Shown here in pieces: positions 1 through 9,990 of a DNA stretch of 64,000 nt. Made by a program: the position numbers and the translations under genes. The notes under the pieces are model-generated. The model did not search any database and had not been told where the DNA came from. It saw only the letters and a program-made list of their open reading frames with translations. Origin of the DNA: Paramacrobiotus metropolitanus (taxonomy: Eukaryota > Tardigrada > Eutardigrada > Parachela > Macrobiotidae). The stretch spans positions 1 to 64,000 of the forward strand of contig NW_026570267.1 in assembly GCF_019649055.1 (NCBI RefSeq). Reading direction: 5' to 3'. The number at the start of each line of letters is the position of its first letter. The first letter of the stretch is position 1.

Positions 1-5
1 ACGCC

Positions 6-911
6 ATGGTTGAAGGTCGGTCGTCTAGGATCACAAAGATCCAGACGGCTCGGAAACCGAGTTTTGACTCAGTCCGACTTCCACCTCCAGCCCCACCAGC
101 CAAACCCGACCTTGAATGGATAAAAGCAGTCAACACACAGTTACTGCGAGCGGACGCTGTTATAGTCGAACTCCGAAAAATGATGGACGAAACCGACCAG
201 CGGAGTCCACAGTATTGTCAGATCGACATCAACCTCGGACACTTGGAGAACAACACCAAGGAAGCCCGATTTATCCTTCGACCAACAACAGTGTGGTCAG
301 CTAAGAATCAGGAACGGCTACAAACATTAGTAGCCATGATCCAGTCCTTTGTAGACGACTTCTACAAACGGAAAGAAGCGGAAGAACAGAAGAAATCGAG
401 GAGACCGCCATCCGCGAAAAAGCCAAAGGTACAACCTGTCAAACCGACACAGGTAGTTCCACCGGCGAGTCACCTAGACGAGCCGATGGACGAAGCACCA
501 GTACCACCACTTGAAGGCGACGATGAACTGATGGATACTTCGGAGGAAGTCGGAACAACAGAAGTAATCCGACCTAAGCCCCTGGAACGACCTACAACGT
601 TACCTGGGCTCTCACAAAGAGAACCACAGAGTGAACGAACACCTGATGGTCGACTTACCCTCCAACTAGGCGGATCGAACTCACCGAAGTTCGCACGGAA
701 GCCGAAACTGACGGGTAACATCGAAGAGCACGGGACCACGAAGGCGGCTCTTCCCGTCGAAGTCACCATCACCAGTCCCAGTCAGGACCAAGGAACAACT
801 CTTGGAAATCCTGAAGGCGACTCCGTCTACCCTACCACCGGCCGAAGAGAAGCCGAGCCCGTCGCGGAAAGTGATGGGAGCAAAAACCTTGTTCACTCCG
901 GCCGTTCATAA
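6..911 (+). CDS. Large-element ORF 1, charged proline-rich protein of unknown function
   Basis: An uninterrupted 301-codon frame starts at an ATG in a strong context (gccATGG) at the very left edge of the window. Residues about 35-125 are predicted helical and charged; the remainder is low complexity, rich in Pro, Lys, Glu and Thr, with a Lys/Arg patch (around KKSRRPPSAKKPK) that could be nuclear localising. I recognise no family. There are no splice signals and the composition matches the next ORFs, so I treat it as the first visible part of a multi-ORF mobile element. The next frame (+1) overlaps the last 110 bases and its coding-like sequence reaches back to about 720-800, so ORFs 1 and 2 may be one protein broken by a frameshift. 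The part left of position 1 is not visible. Confidence 0.5.
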   Translation: MVEGRSSRITKIQTARKPSFDSVRLPPPAPPAKPDLEWIKAVNTQLLRADAVIVELRKMMDETDQRSPQYCQIDINLGHLENNTKEARFILRPTTVWSAKNQERLQTLVAMIQSFVDDFYKRKEAEEQKKSRRPPSAKKPKVQPVKPTQVVPPASHLDEPMDEAPVPPLEGDDELMDTSEEVGTTEVIRPKPLERPTTLPGLSQREPQSERTPDGRLTLQLGGSNSPKFARKPKLTGNIEEHGTTKAALPVEVTITSPSQDQGTTLGNPEGDSVYPTTGRREAEPVAESDGSKNLVHSGRS

Positions 912-2049
912 GAAATTAGTCGGCCAAGCTAAAACACTGGACCTTCAACGGATACTCTACGAAGCACAACTTCAAGGAGGTATCCGAGATCGGACCATGA
1001 CCGACGAGCAACAGACTCAAATGGCCCAGAAGATCCACGCTACAATTCAAGATAGAGACAAAGTCTTGAGACGGTTGGTCACATTAAGATGCGGAAAGCA
1101 GGAGTTACGACAACTCCCGCTGGATCCGACTATGATCCAAACGATTCAGCGGCTCCGCAACCCGAGCATCAACCCGGGCGCCTACACATTGGAGATTCAA
1201 CCTCGGCCTGGAGAAGAGGTTACCGAGAAGATTCCGATAACAATGTCGGATAGCAGCGAAGAAGAGGAGAACGCGGACAACATCGACTCCGACGACTCCA
1301 TGCACCAAAAGGCAGCGGCACCAACGAAGGGATCTATACCGAAACGAGGTAGATCGCCGGTGAAGCAGATTTCGCCGACTCGATCAGCATCCCAGCCGAC
1401 TAAGCTGCCAAGTCAACCGACGTCTGAGAAACCACCTAGGTTCTCACCTCGGAACACCCCAACGAAACCTAAGAAAACCGAAGAAGCGATGGATACAACA
1501 TCCCCTTCGGAAGCGCGAGTCGGAACCACGGTCGAAACGTCACCACAAAGGGACGAACCGACCTCCGTTCACTCTGGTCCACGTCTAACAATAGACGAGT
1601 CTCGAACGAACGAGTCGACGACCGAGTCGGCTAACATACCGACCAAACGGAGTACGGCCAAGGAGAAGCCACCTCAGGACTCATCGCGCGAATTCCATGA
1701 CGACCCAGCCTTACAACATGTGAAGGACTTGACAAGGTCGGAACAGGATGCCTGCATCGACATGGCATACCCGGAGGATAGGGAACTCTGGCATTCGCTG
1801 AGAATCCGACGTGCCAGTATAGTTGGAAACACCACGGAAGCTCGGCGCGACCACGACCGACTTACCGAGAAGATGGCCGACGTGATGAAACGAATGGGAG
1901 AACATTACCGAGCGGAAAGGAGCCGACCTAAAGCCCTACAAGCGGCTACACCGACTCCACGCAAAACCACCGCCCGGAACCCAAGTCGACCAAAAAGACG
2001 GGTACAACAACCCGTCGTTAAGATGAAAGTTCCCCTCCGACCAGATTAA
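802..2049 (+). CDS. Large-element ORF 2, unknown function
   Basis: A 415-codon open frame with no ATG at its left end; the first in-frame ATG is about 24 codons in, which supports continuation from ORF 1 rather than independent initiation. The product has a helical N-terminal 90 residues, an acidic Ser/Glu cluster (SDSSEEEENADNIDSDDS), a long Pro/Thr/Ser/Lys linker and a helical charged block near residues 300-375 (HVKDLTRSEQDACIDMAYPE). The frame ends at TAA 2047-2049, but the same frame stays open and coding-like to about 2240 (KSHKDKRKAKKEAAKQPPKP), so the TAA interrupts rather than terminates the coding pattern. No homologous family is recognised. Confidence 0.45.
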   Translation: MEILKATPSTLPPAEEKPSPSRKVMGAKTLFTPAVHKKLVGQAKTLDLQRILYEAQLQGGIRDRTMTDEQQTQMAQKIHATIQDRDKVLRRLVTLRCGKQELRQLPLDPTMIQTIQRLRNPSINPGAYTLEIQPRPGEEVTEKIPITMSDSSEEEENADNIDSDDSMHQKAAAPTKGSIPKRGRSPVKQISPTRSASQPTKLPSQPTSEKPPRFSPRNTPTKPKKTEEAMDTTSPSEARVGTTVETSPQRDEPTSVHSGPRLTIDESRTNESTTESANIPTKRSTAKEKPPQDSSREFHDDPALQHVKDLTRSEQDACIDMAYPEDRELWHSLRIRRASIVGNTTEARRDHDRLTEKMADVMKRMGEHYRAERSRPKALQAATPTPRKTTARNPSRPKRRVQQPVVKMKVPLRPD

Positions 2050-2244
2050 CCTTCTGTCCAGATCGACGACGATCAGGACACCAAGGTCATCAACTCGGCC
2101 AATTCCGCAAAATCCCACAAGGATAAACGGAAGGCCAAGAAGGAAGCAGCGAAACAGCCTCCTAAACCGCAACCGACGGAAGTTCTGAAGAAACCAGTCA
2201 AGCCGGAGGCTAAGGAGCCGACCAAACCGAAGTCGGACTCAACG

Positions 2245-2714
2245 GTAAGACGCCTAGACCTAACCCGGCTAAACGACACAAGTCGTCCGACGACTTGGAT
2301 ATTTCGGATGCCGGCCCACAAAGGACCGCGCAGAAGGAGAAGGCACAGGAACCGCACGACAAGGAAGCGGTCGAACGGAAATTCCAAAAAGTCATGCAAC
2401 GAGCGGGCACAAAGCCAGCTAAGACTTCAGGAGGTCGGCTACGAAACCCACCAAAACCACCGACTCCGCCCGAACAACCTCAGCCTTCCACATCGAAGCA
2501 ACAGTCCGATGTGGAATCCGATCAGGTCTCGGACATTGAAGATAAGGACTCGATCTCCGACCATGGAGACGGCGATCCCTACGAAGGGTACAAAGGCGAC
2601 CTAAAGGAAATGTTTGATCACGGAGCGGACACGATGAATCACAGTGGCCAGCCCCGGACGATGTACGCGAACGCCTCCCGGATGAACAGCCGGACGATCC
2701 GGTCGACACACTAA
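2245..2714 (+). CDS. Large-element ORF 3, disordered acidic segment
   Basis: This frame becomes coding-like at about 2245, where the pattern leaves the previous frame. The 2295-2714 part reads Lys/Glu-rich helix, then Pro/Ser/Gln linker, then an acidic stretch (VESDQVSDIEDKDSISDHGD). Near 2640-2730 the better coding pattern moves to the third frame (APDDVRERLPDEQPDDPV) before returning to this one at about 2730. The formal TAA at 2712-2714 therefore lies in a region where the frame has already slipped. It is best read as the middle of a longer protein interrupted by small indels. No ATG start and no splice sites are seen. Function unknown. Confidence 0.35.
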
Positions 2715-4787
2715 TCCGCAAGGTTCGGAGTACACGTCGAAGTTACCCGTAGTATACGGAGCGCCAAGGAAAACGGCAAGGACATCTACCAGTCCTTGGT
2801 ACAGGACTTGTCAAACAACGTACAGGTCGAAGGCGAAACCGGAAAATGGCTGACGCATCAACTCATGATGCAGATTGTCGCCTGGACTTTGGACTACGGA
2901 TTAGCAGTCGCCGTTCACCGACAATGGGGACGAATGGCCGAGCTGATCCAACCGGACCTCATAAAGTCACTTAAAAGTGCAGCGGCAAGAAACGCGGACG
3001 ATACACCGACTAGAATTGCACGGTGCATCGGATACATTCGGAACCCTCGCGGATCGAACTTGGTCCAAATTGCCCGTGTATATAACGTGATGTACATGGA
3101 CAAGAAGGGCAACATTGATGATATCATCAGCCATATAGAGGGCCGAATTGAAGAACTGGTCACCGCACACACTCTTCAGACGACGAACGCGGAACGCGAC
3201 GTACCGGTGAGGTATACCGTGCCGAACTTCATCCCGGAACAGCATCGGCGTGAATTCAACCTCCGGATGTCTTACGTCAACACGGACAAGCCTCCGGCCG
3301 GCACGGAACCTACCGAGGAGTACAGCGACTCCAACGAACAACCGTCGGATGATGCAGCCACCCTGCTGCATATAGCTCGTACGGCTGGACAGTCGTCACA
3401 AAGACGAGTCCAAGCCTTGACCCGACCTCGAGCACCGCACGAACCGACAACATATGTCGGCACGGCATCGGCTCCGGCGGGACGAGCAAGCACAGCCAAA
3501 CCAACTCGGAGTGCGAAGGGACGGTTTATACCGAAGGACGTACAGTCACTTCCGCCGTCCTCACCAATGGAAATTTCGCCGGAACCAGAGGACTTGACCC
3601 AACAAAAGGGAAAGTCGAAGCCGACCAAAACGAAGTCGACTAAGCCGGCTAAGAAAAAGGAACCGAAGTCATCCGAGCTGATCTCGTCATCCGAGGAAGA
3701 AACCGAAGACGACGACGACGAAGATTTCCGAACACCCGGAAATGGATCGCCGAAGGATGACGACGACGACGACGGAAACGGTAAACCCCCACCACCATCG
3801 AGCTCGGCACCGCAACAGCAGGCCGAACCGGAGATACCGGCTAAACAACCTGAAGAGAAGGATAGCGGCGACAAGGCCGACGATTCCAAGAGTAACGAAG
3901 ACGACGGCGGAGTATACGTTCCTCGTCAGTACGGTAAACGAGTACCACTGACGCCCGACTCCGACCACCAGCCACTTCGTTCGGACTTTCATGAGGATAT
4001 GATAGAAGTCCTACCAGACGATATTCCCCCACTGGTCAACGTTAGGTTGAAGTATACCGGCATTAAATCGGCTTCGAAACCCAAGCCGAGCGTCTCGGAA
4101 TATGACGCCGGATGGATGTACACATTCGCCGCTCTGAAGGCCTTGGCCACACGTGGACCAAAGTTCGCCACACCAAGAATCGCCTTCAAACTCCTCCAAC
4201 ACTGGAAGGTAGATGAAACGGGCGATTGGCGACAACTTAGCCAGAACAACGTGCGACACTACTGCGACCTAGGATACCATGCAGGGAAGCTGATACGTAC
4301 ATACACCAGCGGAAAGCGGATGTATTACGAGTTCCCACCGGCTAAGAAAGACCCGGCTCCTTCAACATATGAAGGATGGATACACGCTATCCAAGCGTGC
4401 ATGGAAATGTCCTGGCACCCTGATGGACTTACCCGCGGAGAAATACTCCACCAACTCATAGCGCGGTTTGAGTTCCAGTGGACATCAGTGGAACCGCAGT
4501 TGGTCGATCCCAAATACAAGCCCAAACCGGACACAATCGCCGGACGGAAAAAGTACTCCCTGGACGACGAACTAGAATTCGTCATATCGAAGGCACTCTA
4601 CCAACAACAATTTGCCACGAATACCGATAAAGCCCAAGGCGGTCAACGGTTTATCGCCTTAAATCCATCAAATCACCGACATGGACACTTACCGAAGGAA
4701 CGACCGACCTCGGCACAATCGACCGAGTTGGCCGACTCGCACCAAGCAAGTCGGCTTGGGTCGCCAGAAGCACCTACACGGGAATGA
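2715..4787 (+). CDS. Large-element ORF 4 with two winged-helix-like domains
   Basis: This is the longest open frame of the block, about 690 codons from the preceding stop; no ATG lies near its left end. An N-terminal helical region (about residues 30-150) includes KSAAARNADDTPTRIARCIG. A long disordered middle has acidic runs (about 320-400) and a Lys/Pro stretch. The C-terminal third has two successive segments that resemble winged helices. One lies around nt 4100-4330: an aromatic helix with MYTFAALKALA, then a W...LSQNNVRHYCDLG helix, then a basic wing ending KRMYYEF, which recalls forkhead topology. The second lies around nt 4365-4655: IHAIQACMEMSW, RGEILHQLIARF, then a GGQRFIAL strand. 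This is fold-level inference from spacing. If correct, the protein binds DNA. No polymerase, integrase or transposase motif is visible. Confidence 0.5.
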   Translation, partial: SARFGVHVEVTRSIRSAKENGKDIYQSLVQDLSNNVQVEGETGKWLTHQLMMQIVAWTLDYGLAVAVHRQWGRMAELIQPDLIKSLKSAAARNADDTPTRIARCIGYIRNPRGSNLVQIARVYNVMYMDKKGNIDDIISHIEGRIEELVTAHTLQTTNAERDVPVRYTVPNFIPEQHRREFNLRMSYVNTDKPPAGTEPTEEYSDSNEQPSDDAATLLHIARTAGQSSQRRVQALTRPRAPHEPTTYVGTASAPAGRASTAKPTRSAKGRFIPKDVQSLPPSSPMEISPEPEDLTQQKGKSKPTKTKSTKPAKKKEPKSSELISSSEEETEDDDDEDFRTPGNGSPKDDDDDDGNGKPPPPSSSAPQQQAEPEIPAKQPEEKDSGDKADDSKSNEDDGGVYVPRQYGKRVPLTPDSDHQPLRSDFHEDMIEVLPDDIPPLVNVRLKYTGIKSASKPKPSVSEYDAGWMYTFAALKALATRGPKFATPRIAFKLLQHWKVDETGDWRQLSQNNVRHYCDLGYHAGKLIRTYTSGKRMYYEFPPAKKDPAPSTYEGWIHAIQACMEMSWHPDGLTRGEILHQLIARFEFQWTSVEPQLVDPKYKPKPDTIAGRKKYSLDDELEFVISKALYQQQFATNTDKAQGGQRFIALNPSNHRHGHLPKERPTSAQSTELADSHQASRLGSPEAPTRE

Positions 4788-5133
4788 GGAAACGCGGAAC
4801 GCGTTGGGAGAGAGGCATAACCGACCTCCTCCCAGTGACACCACGCAGGCGTCATCGACCAACAGAAGTCGATTTACCTCATGGGACGACCACAAAGGCG
4901 TCCTGGACCAGTTCGAGAACCGACCTGGCCCGACCGTAGTAATCGTAGGGTGTAACTTATAGGATGCAACCGAGAAACGGTTCGCTTACTTTTATTTTGA
5001 CAGACTCGTACGGAAGCTTATACGGAGGACTGCCGACAGTGCAGGGACAACGCGACACGGGACAACAACAGAATGCCCTGCGCGGGTGCATCGTTTCCTT
5101 TACGAACGAACGAATTTCCGGCACTGAGCGCAC

Positions 5134-5553
5134 ATGCGAGCTCAGGCGGCGGCACTTTACATTAATGTCGCTGGAAACCTGAGCGCATACCGGTATAGCC
5201 CGGCAGAGATTCTGATTAATCAGCTGGAGTCCCATGAACAGGACAACCTGGTCATTCAGCGACAACGAGTCGCGACCCGGGAAGGAACTCGACCACCAGT
5301 CTTAACAGATAGGCTGTGGGAATACCGCCAGATGCAAGAAGCTAATCGTCAACTAGAGGACCAGAAGAGAATCAGAGAGGTCGACAAAGATCGCCACGAT
5401 GAAGGTCCATCCCCACCGACCGATTATGAACCAGAAATAAAGATTCGGGTACAGACACCACACAGGGTGCTCCCGACGGTCGGAGAACTGATTCCCACCA
5501 TACGCGACGTCTTCGTCGGAGACCCACACCGACCGATGACGGGCGCATCTTAA
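5134..5553 (+). CDS. Large-element ORF 5, small charged helical protein
   Basis: A 139-codon ORF from ATG 5134. The product is mostly charged helix (LEDQKRIREVDKDRHDEG) with a hydrophobic start and a short proline-rich stretch. It ends with TAA only two bases before the ATG of the next ORF, in a different frame. Such tight packing without introns fits a multi-ORF element rather than host genes. The 350 bases before it (4788-5133) contain only short open frames. Family unknown. Confidence 0.4.
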   Translation: MRAQAAALYINVAGNLSAYRYSPAEILINQLESHEQDNLVIQRQRVATREGTRPPVLTDRLWEYRQMQEANRQLEDQKRIREVDKDRHDEGPSPPTDYEPEIKIRVQTPHRVLPTVGELIPTIRDVFVGDPHRPMTGAS

Positions 5554-5555
5554 CA

Positions 5556-7157
5556 ATGATGATGAATATGCCGGACGGAACTCAACAGCCAGTCACCCTC
5601 ACACCGGCAACCCAGGAACAGTTGATGGCAATCCCACATAGGGCAACGCCAGTAGTCACTCAGGCTCGTCCAACTGTTCTCAGCAGATCCCCCAGCCCGG
5701 AAACCGGACTCAACCGGCGGCTCAACAACAGCAGCGCCGACCCAGCAAGAATCTTGCAGGACACGACCTTTCGACACCGGATCGGCCCAGTTGATCTTCG
5801 AGACAGAATCGAAGCGCAACGAACCGTTATCCGTGAAGCTGGGAAGGAGCCAACCAGAGCTCCACCAGGGAAACGAACTGGATCTGGAGAAACAGGAATC
5901 GGACTTACGGTCGACTTAACAAATAAGTCGAAACGTAACTTCATCCCACCTGATCAGCAGCCGGAAGCCAACAAGTGGAACCACGCCGAAGCCCCAGCTG
6001 AACTGGAAGCTCAACAAGAGCAAATGGACGTCGACGTAGCCGACCAGATGGCACAACTGCCGCAGGTGGAAGTGCCGATCCGAGAAGACCTCGCTATGAC
6101 CGAGCTCGACAACAAGGAATTGAGGTCGTCATGCCACCCTACCGAAAGGACGAACCACATTATGAACGTCATGAATTACGAGGAACGGAACCGACCACAA
6201 ATCTGGCGGATGGTAGAAAACCTTCGTCAATTCCTCGTCCGATCCGGATACCAGGCGCTGTTCGAACAACATCAGTGGCGGTCCGACTTCAACATGAACG
6301 CGCACACAGCGCCGAATGTTGAACACCCGTACACTAGATCGAATGCGTTGCCGTCGATGACCGACCCGGTCTTGCTGAATGTACCATTGTACAGCCCGGA
6401 CGGAACACGTGCGAGCCAACTAGGAGCTCGGGAATACTCCCATGACGAGTTGGAGAGTGTTGCCCAGTTCGTCATCACGGACGCACACCCAGCCTTTGTA
6501 ATCACCGCGGCTCGGGCAGCACTGGATTTAACCCAGTATCTTCCAGAAGGAGAAGTCGACATGGCCCAGGACGGAGCCACGGCATTCCTGCGATTCATCT
6601 TCGCAGCCCGACTCGGCAATTACTTTTGCCATTACACCTTGTACGGACTGTACCACAATGAAGCGATACCAGCAGCTGTGGAAACCCTCGTAGCCCAACT
6701 CGGCACACCAATGAGAAGTGTTATCCTAGCTGTCTGGATGCGTGACTTGCTGTACACCCACGAACGGTATGCGACAAAGTATGCCTTTCGTGAGGATCAC
6801 GTAGATCCCAGCGACGATGCAACCCGATTCATCAGCTGGTACCGCGAAAACAAAACTTTGCCTAGCGGATTCAACTCGTCGCCCTACGAACCTTGGATGT
6901 CGGATGACATAGCACCCGGCGCACGACCGTTCGCGCTGCGGCTCCGCAAACAAGCGGCCAAGGAATCGAGGAAGAGCAGAGCGGAGCGCCCAGGCCAGGA
7001 AACAGATGAGACCGACGAGATGTCTCAACGGAGCGGCCCGGCGACTTGCAAACCTAGGGACCCGAACATACGGCCACATAACCGACCTGGCCCGGACGAT
7101 GATGAAGAAGAAGATTACTTCGGCGGCGACAAACCCGTCGAAGTCCCACTCAGTTAA
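5556..7157 (+). CDS. Large-element ORF 6, 533 aa, helical core of unknown family
   Basis: An uninterrupted 533-codon ORF begins at ATG 5556 (ATGATGATG, three possible starts). Residues 1-190 are disordered and Pro/Gln/Arg-rich. Residues about 200-430 form a hydrophobic, helix-rich globular region with conserved-looking aromatic positions (AFLRFIFAARLGNYFCHYTL; VWMRDLLYTHERYATKYAF). Residues 460-533 are basic and then strongly acidic (PDDDEEEDYFGGD). The globular core could be a capsid/Gag-like or nucleoprotein-like helical domain, but I see no zinc knuckle (CX2CX4HX4C), protease or polymerase motif, so this is only a possibility. It shares strand, composition and lack of introns with ORFs 1-5. 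Confidence 0.5.
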   Translation: MMMNMPDGTQQPVTLTPATQEQLMAIPHRATPVVTQARPTVLSRSPSPETGLNRRLNNSSADPARILQDTTFRHRIGPVDLRDRIEAQRTVIREAGKEPTRAPPGKRTGSGETGIGLTVDLTNKSKRNFIPPDQQPEANKWNHAEAPAELEAQQEQMDVDVADQMAQLPQVEVPIREDLAMTELDNKELRSSCHPTERTNHIMNVMNYEERNRPQIWRMVENLRQFLVRSGYQALFEQHQWRSDFNMNAHTAPNVEHPYTRSNALPSMTDPVLLNVPLYSPDGTRASQLGAREYSHDELESVAQFVITDAHPAFVITAARAALDLTQYLPEGEVDMAQDGATAFLRFIFAARLGNYFCHYTLYGLYHNEAIPAAVETLVAQLGTPMRSVILAVWMRDLLYTHERYATKYAFREDHVDPSDDATRFISWYRENKTLPSGFNSSPYEPWMSDDIAPGARPFALRLRKQAAKESRKSRAERPGQETDETDEMSQRSGPATCKPRDPNIRPHNRPGPDDDEEEDYFGGDKPVEVPLS

Positions 7158-9990
7158 GATCGAGTTCCCACATTGGAACTCGATCCCCATTGGAATAACT
7201 TCAAGGAGGCATTGCCGAGAAACGGCACGGTCGAGAACCGACCTTCCGACTGAGAAACAGTCTAGCTGAGAAACAGCGCCGTCGAGAACCGACTTCGGAA
7301 CGGAATGGACACTTCTTTAGTTCTTTTTTTTTGGAAAATGACCAACCATGTACGCGGCGGACGTCAACGACGATTTTGCCAGAAAAGCCGACTGCACAAG
7401 TCAGCCGGATTCTTTGGTCGGACCCGGAAACGCGTGGTTAGACCCGGGTATTTCGGCTCTTTCACCGTACCGGTACGTCCCCAAGGAATCCCTGGAACGA
7501 ACTGGGCAATCGACCCCAGTTCACCAGCTTGGCAAAGACAGATCGTAACCACATCTGCTAACAAAGCAGATCGTCAACCACGTTCTGCGACCATCGGAGC
7601 CAACAGAAGCCCCAATCCGCGTTACATGGAGATCGATACTCCGGCCAACCGACTCCGGAGAAGAAACCGAGAGGATTACGCTAACATGGCGCGAAACACG
7701 TGACTGCGCGCGTTTCACGCCATGTTTGCCAAGCACCCGTGGCCAACTTCGGAACCGGGTAGCCGAGCAGCCTTCACCATTGTAAACGGCGGAAATCCCT
7801 CGGCCGAGCCGCCAACAGTGCAGGAAGACTCGGATTTGACTAGGTACGGGAGCCGACCACAGAGGTCGACTTCGTACTTTGCCCATAACCTGGAGACAAC
7901 GGATACTGCGGCGCAAGTCGACCACAAAGGTCGGTTGTGCAAGCCGATCACAAAGATCGGTTTTGGAGACCCAAACTGTTCGACCTGTAACGATGCAGAT
8001 CGTTAAAACCACGACTCGCTACCTTTAGACGATCACACAGATCGACGGAGTATTTGGTAGCCGACCAACAAGAAGTCGACCATGGACGGAAGCTGGCAGT
8101 AGCAACGTGGTAACTTAACCGGATTCTCCGTTTGAATCCAGACCTACAGGCTCTGTACCTGGAGATCAACCGCAGTCTCCCCCGGACGACATCGGGTAAA
8201 CCAGCCGATTCACCGGTGACCACGACTACGCGCGTCTTCGAACGTGCTGCCATTCCCTGAAGAGGAACAGCGACGGTGATTTGGATACTGGTGTACCAAC
8301 GACTCCGCCGCGACCTGCTTCCCCATGTCTCCAATGGAACATCCTAGGCAGACCCAGTTAGAATACTTGATCTGCACCCCCTTAACGAACCCCGATGACG
8401 ATGACCACCTGCCCGCAACAGTACCGGCCAGTCGGTCTTCGTCAGCGGCAAAGAAAATTTCTCCGTGGACATGAGTCGTCTACCCCCAACAGAAGCGGCT
8501 AGGCGTCACAGGTTCGCGACAAAACAGAATGGAAAATCGGATCTGACGACCTCAGGGACTTGCATGTGCACGAAGTTTAAACCAAAGAGCTCAGCTCGGC
8601 AACCGGGGCCACAAAGACCCTTAGCGTTGTGAGCGAGCGCAGTGCATGATGAAACGCCAGTCAATCGGCCAACAGATGCCGGAGGAAAACCTTACCTCGC
8701 AGGACTGGGCGACCCAGAAGCAAGCAATTCGGATTGACCGACCTCAACAGTAGCTCGGATCCGACCTGGAGTTCACGTCAGAAATCACAGAAGGAACGGA
8801 GTTGTGTTGCCGAACATCCCTCTGCCAGTCCGAACTGACCGAAGGATGTCCTGACACCAAGGACCCGGCCAACTGTAGCCGAACGCACAGAACTCCTAAA
8901 ATGAAGTCGACAACCATCAGATGGAGGTCGGAAGTAGGCGACAACAAGTCGGAAAATCAACCAGAAGTACGAAATCGACCTCCTAGTGGAAGAATTTAGC
9001 CTTTCGTCGGATAAAACACAAAGTTTTTCCGACTTGAGGAAGTCGGAAAATAGCCAACCTCCGAACTTGGATATGGATATCCGACCTCAAGCCGAGGTCG
9101 GAAGTGACCGTACACAAGTCGCACAACAAGTCGGCAAAGACATTTAGAAGTCGAGAACCGACCTCCTAACGGAAAAATCCGACCTTCGGACGGATGGAAA
9201 CATAGTTCATCCGACCTTCCGAAGTCGACTATAACCGACCACATGTCGGAAGTCGGCAACTCAGTCAACATGACGGAAGAAGAACGACAGATATCTGCGG
9301 TGGATGAATTCGACTTGAAGGAACTTGTTTAGCCCCACATGGGCATGTTATTGCAGGTTAACCCTAGTCGACCACTGACGGATAGGATAACCGACCTCGA
9401 CAGAAGGTCGGATAACAACGGAACAGATTGGATGGAAGTCGACTGGACACTTCCATCGATGAAACTCATGAATTCCGACCGGACCTTCGAGCCAGTTCGA
9501 CTCGGATTACTACAAACCAGGCTCGTGGTAGCAGATTGAACGGTTGTAACCGACCACTTTTGAACGGAACTGCTGTACATGACGACCACACAGGCCGCAT
9601 GACTTACTTACAGCTTTCTCCGACCTGGAACATAGCCGAATTCGGAACATAGCCGAATTCCCTTAGCCGCCGGTCGACTTACCGGTAGGCCGACCTTGGT
9701 CAAACCGACCTCGGTTCTATTCCCCATTCAGAGAGGATGCCTCGGCATTTGCAACCGCAACAGTGCCTCTCTATCCCGAACGGACAGATACGAGTCGGAA
9801 GTAAGTGTTTAACCGTGCTTATCCGACCTCGGTGAATTTAACCGGTTACAACGGGTAACCCGGGAACCGATGCCCCGGACCCAACTTACCGGATGAAAGT
9901 GGACAGGAGACCCCGTGGAGACTCAACTGCCCCGTGGACGTCATCCTAGTCGGAATAGGACCCCCGGACAGATTTTTGCAAATTTTTTTT
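7158..9990 (+). repeat. GTCGG/CCGAC-saturated non-coding tail of the large element
   Basis: No frame longer than about 130 codons looks coding. The pentamers GTCGG and CCGAC, with AAGTCG and GACCT variants, recur every few tens of bases on both strands. A 13-base motif GTCGAGAACCGAC occurs at 7230-7242, 7281-7293 and 9150-9162, with a one-base variant at 4912-4924 inside the coding part. A 17-bp unit (GGAACATAGCCGAATTC) is exactly duplicated at 9627-9660. The same pentamers are common in the ORFs, so tail and ORFs share an origin. The block ends in a T-rich stretch near 9985-9995. Confidence 0.55.

Noticed and set aside
3272-3889. 205-codon minus-strand ORF opposite element ORF 4
   Set aside because: It is a Ser-rich mirror of the acidic/Pro-rich plus-strand coding region and has no independent features.
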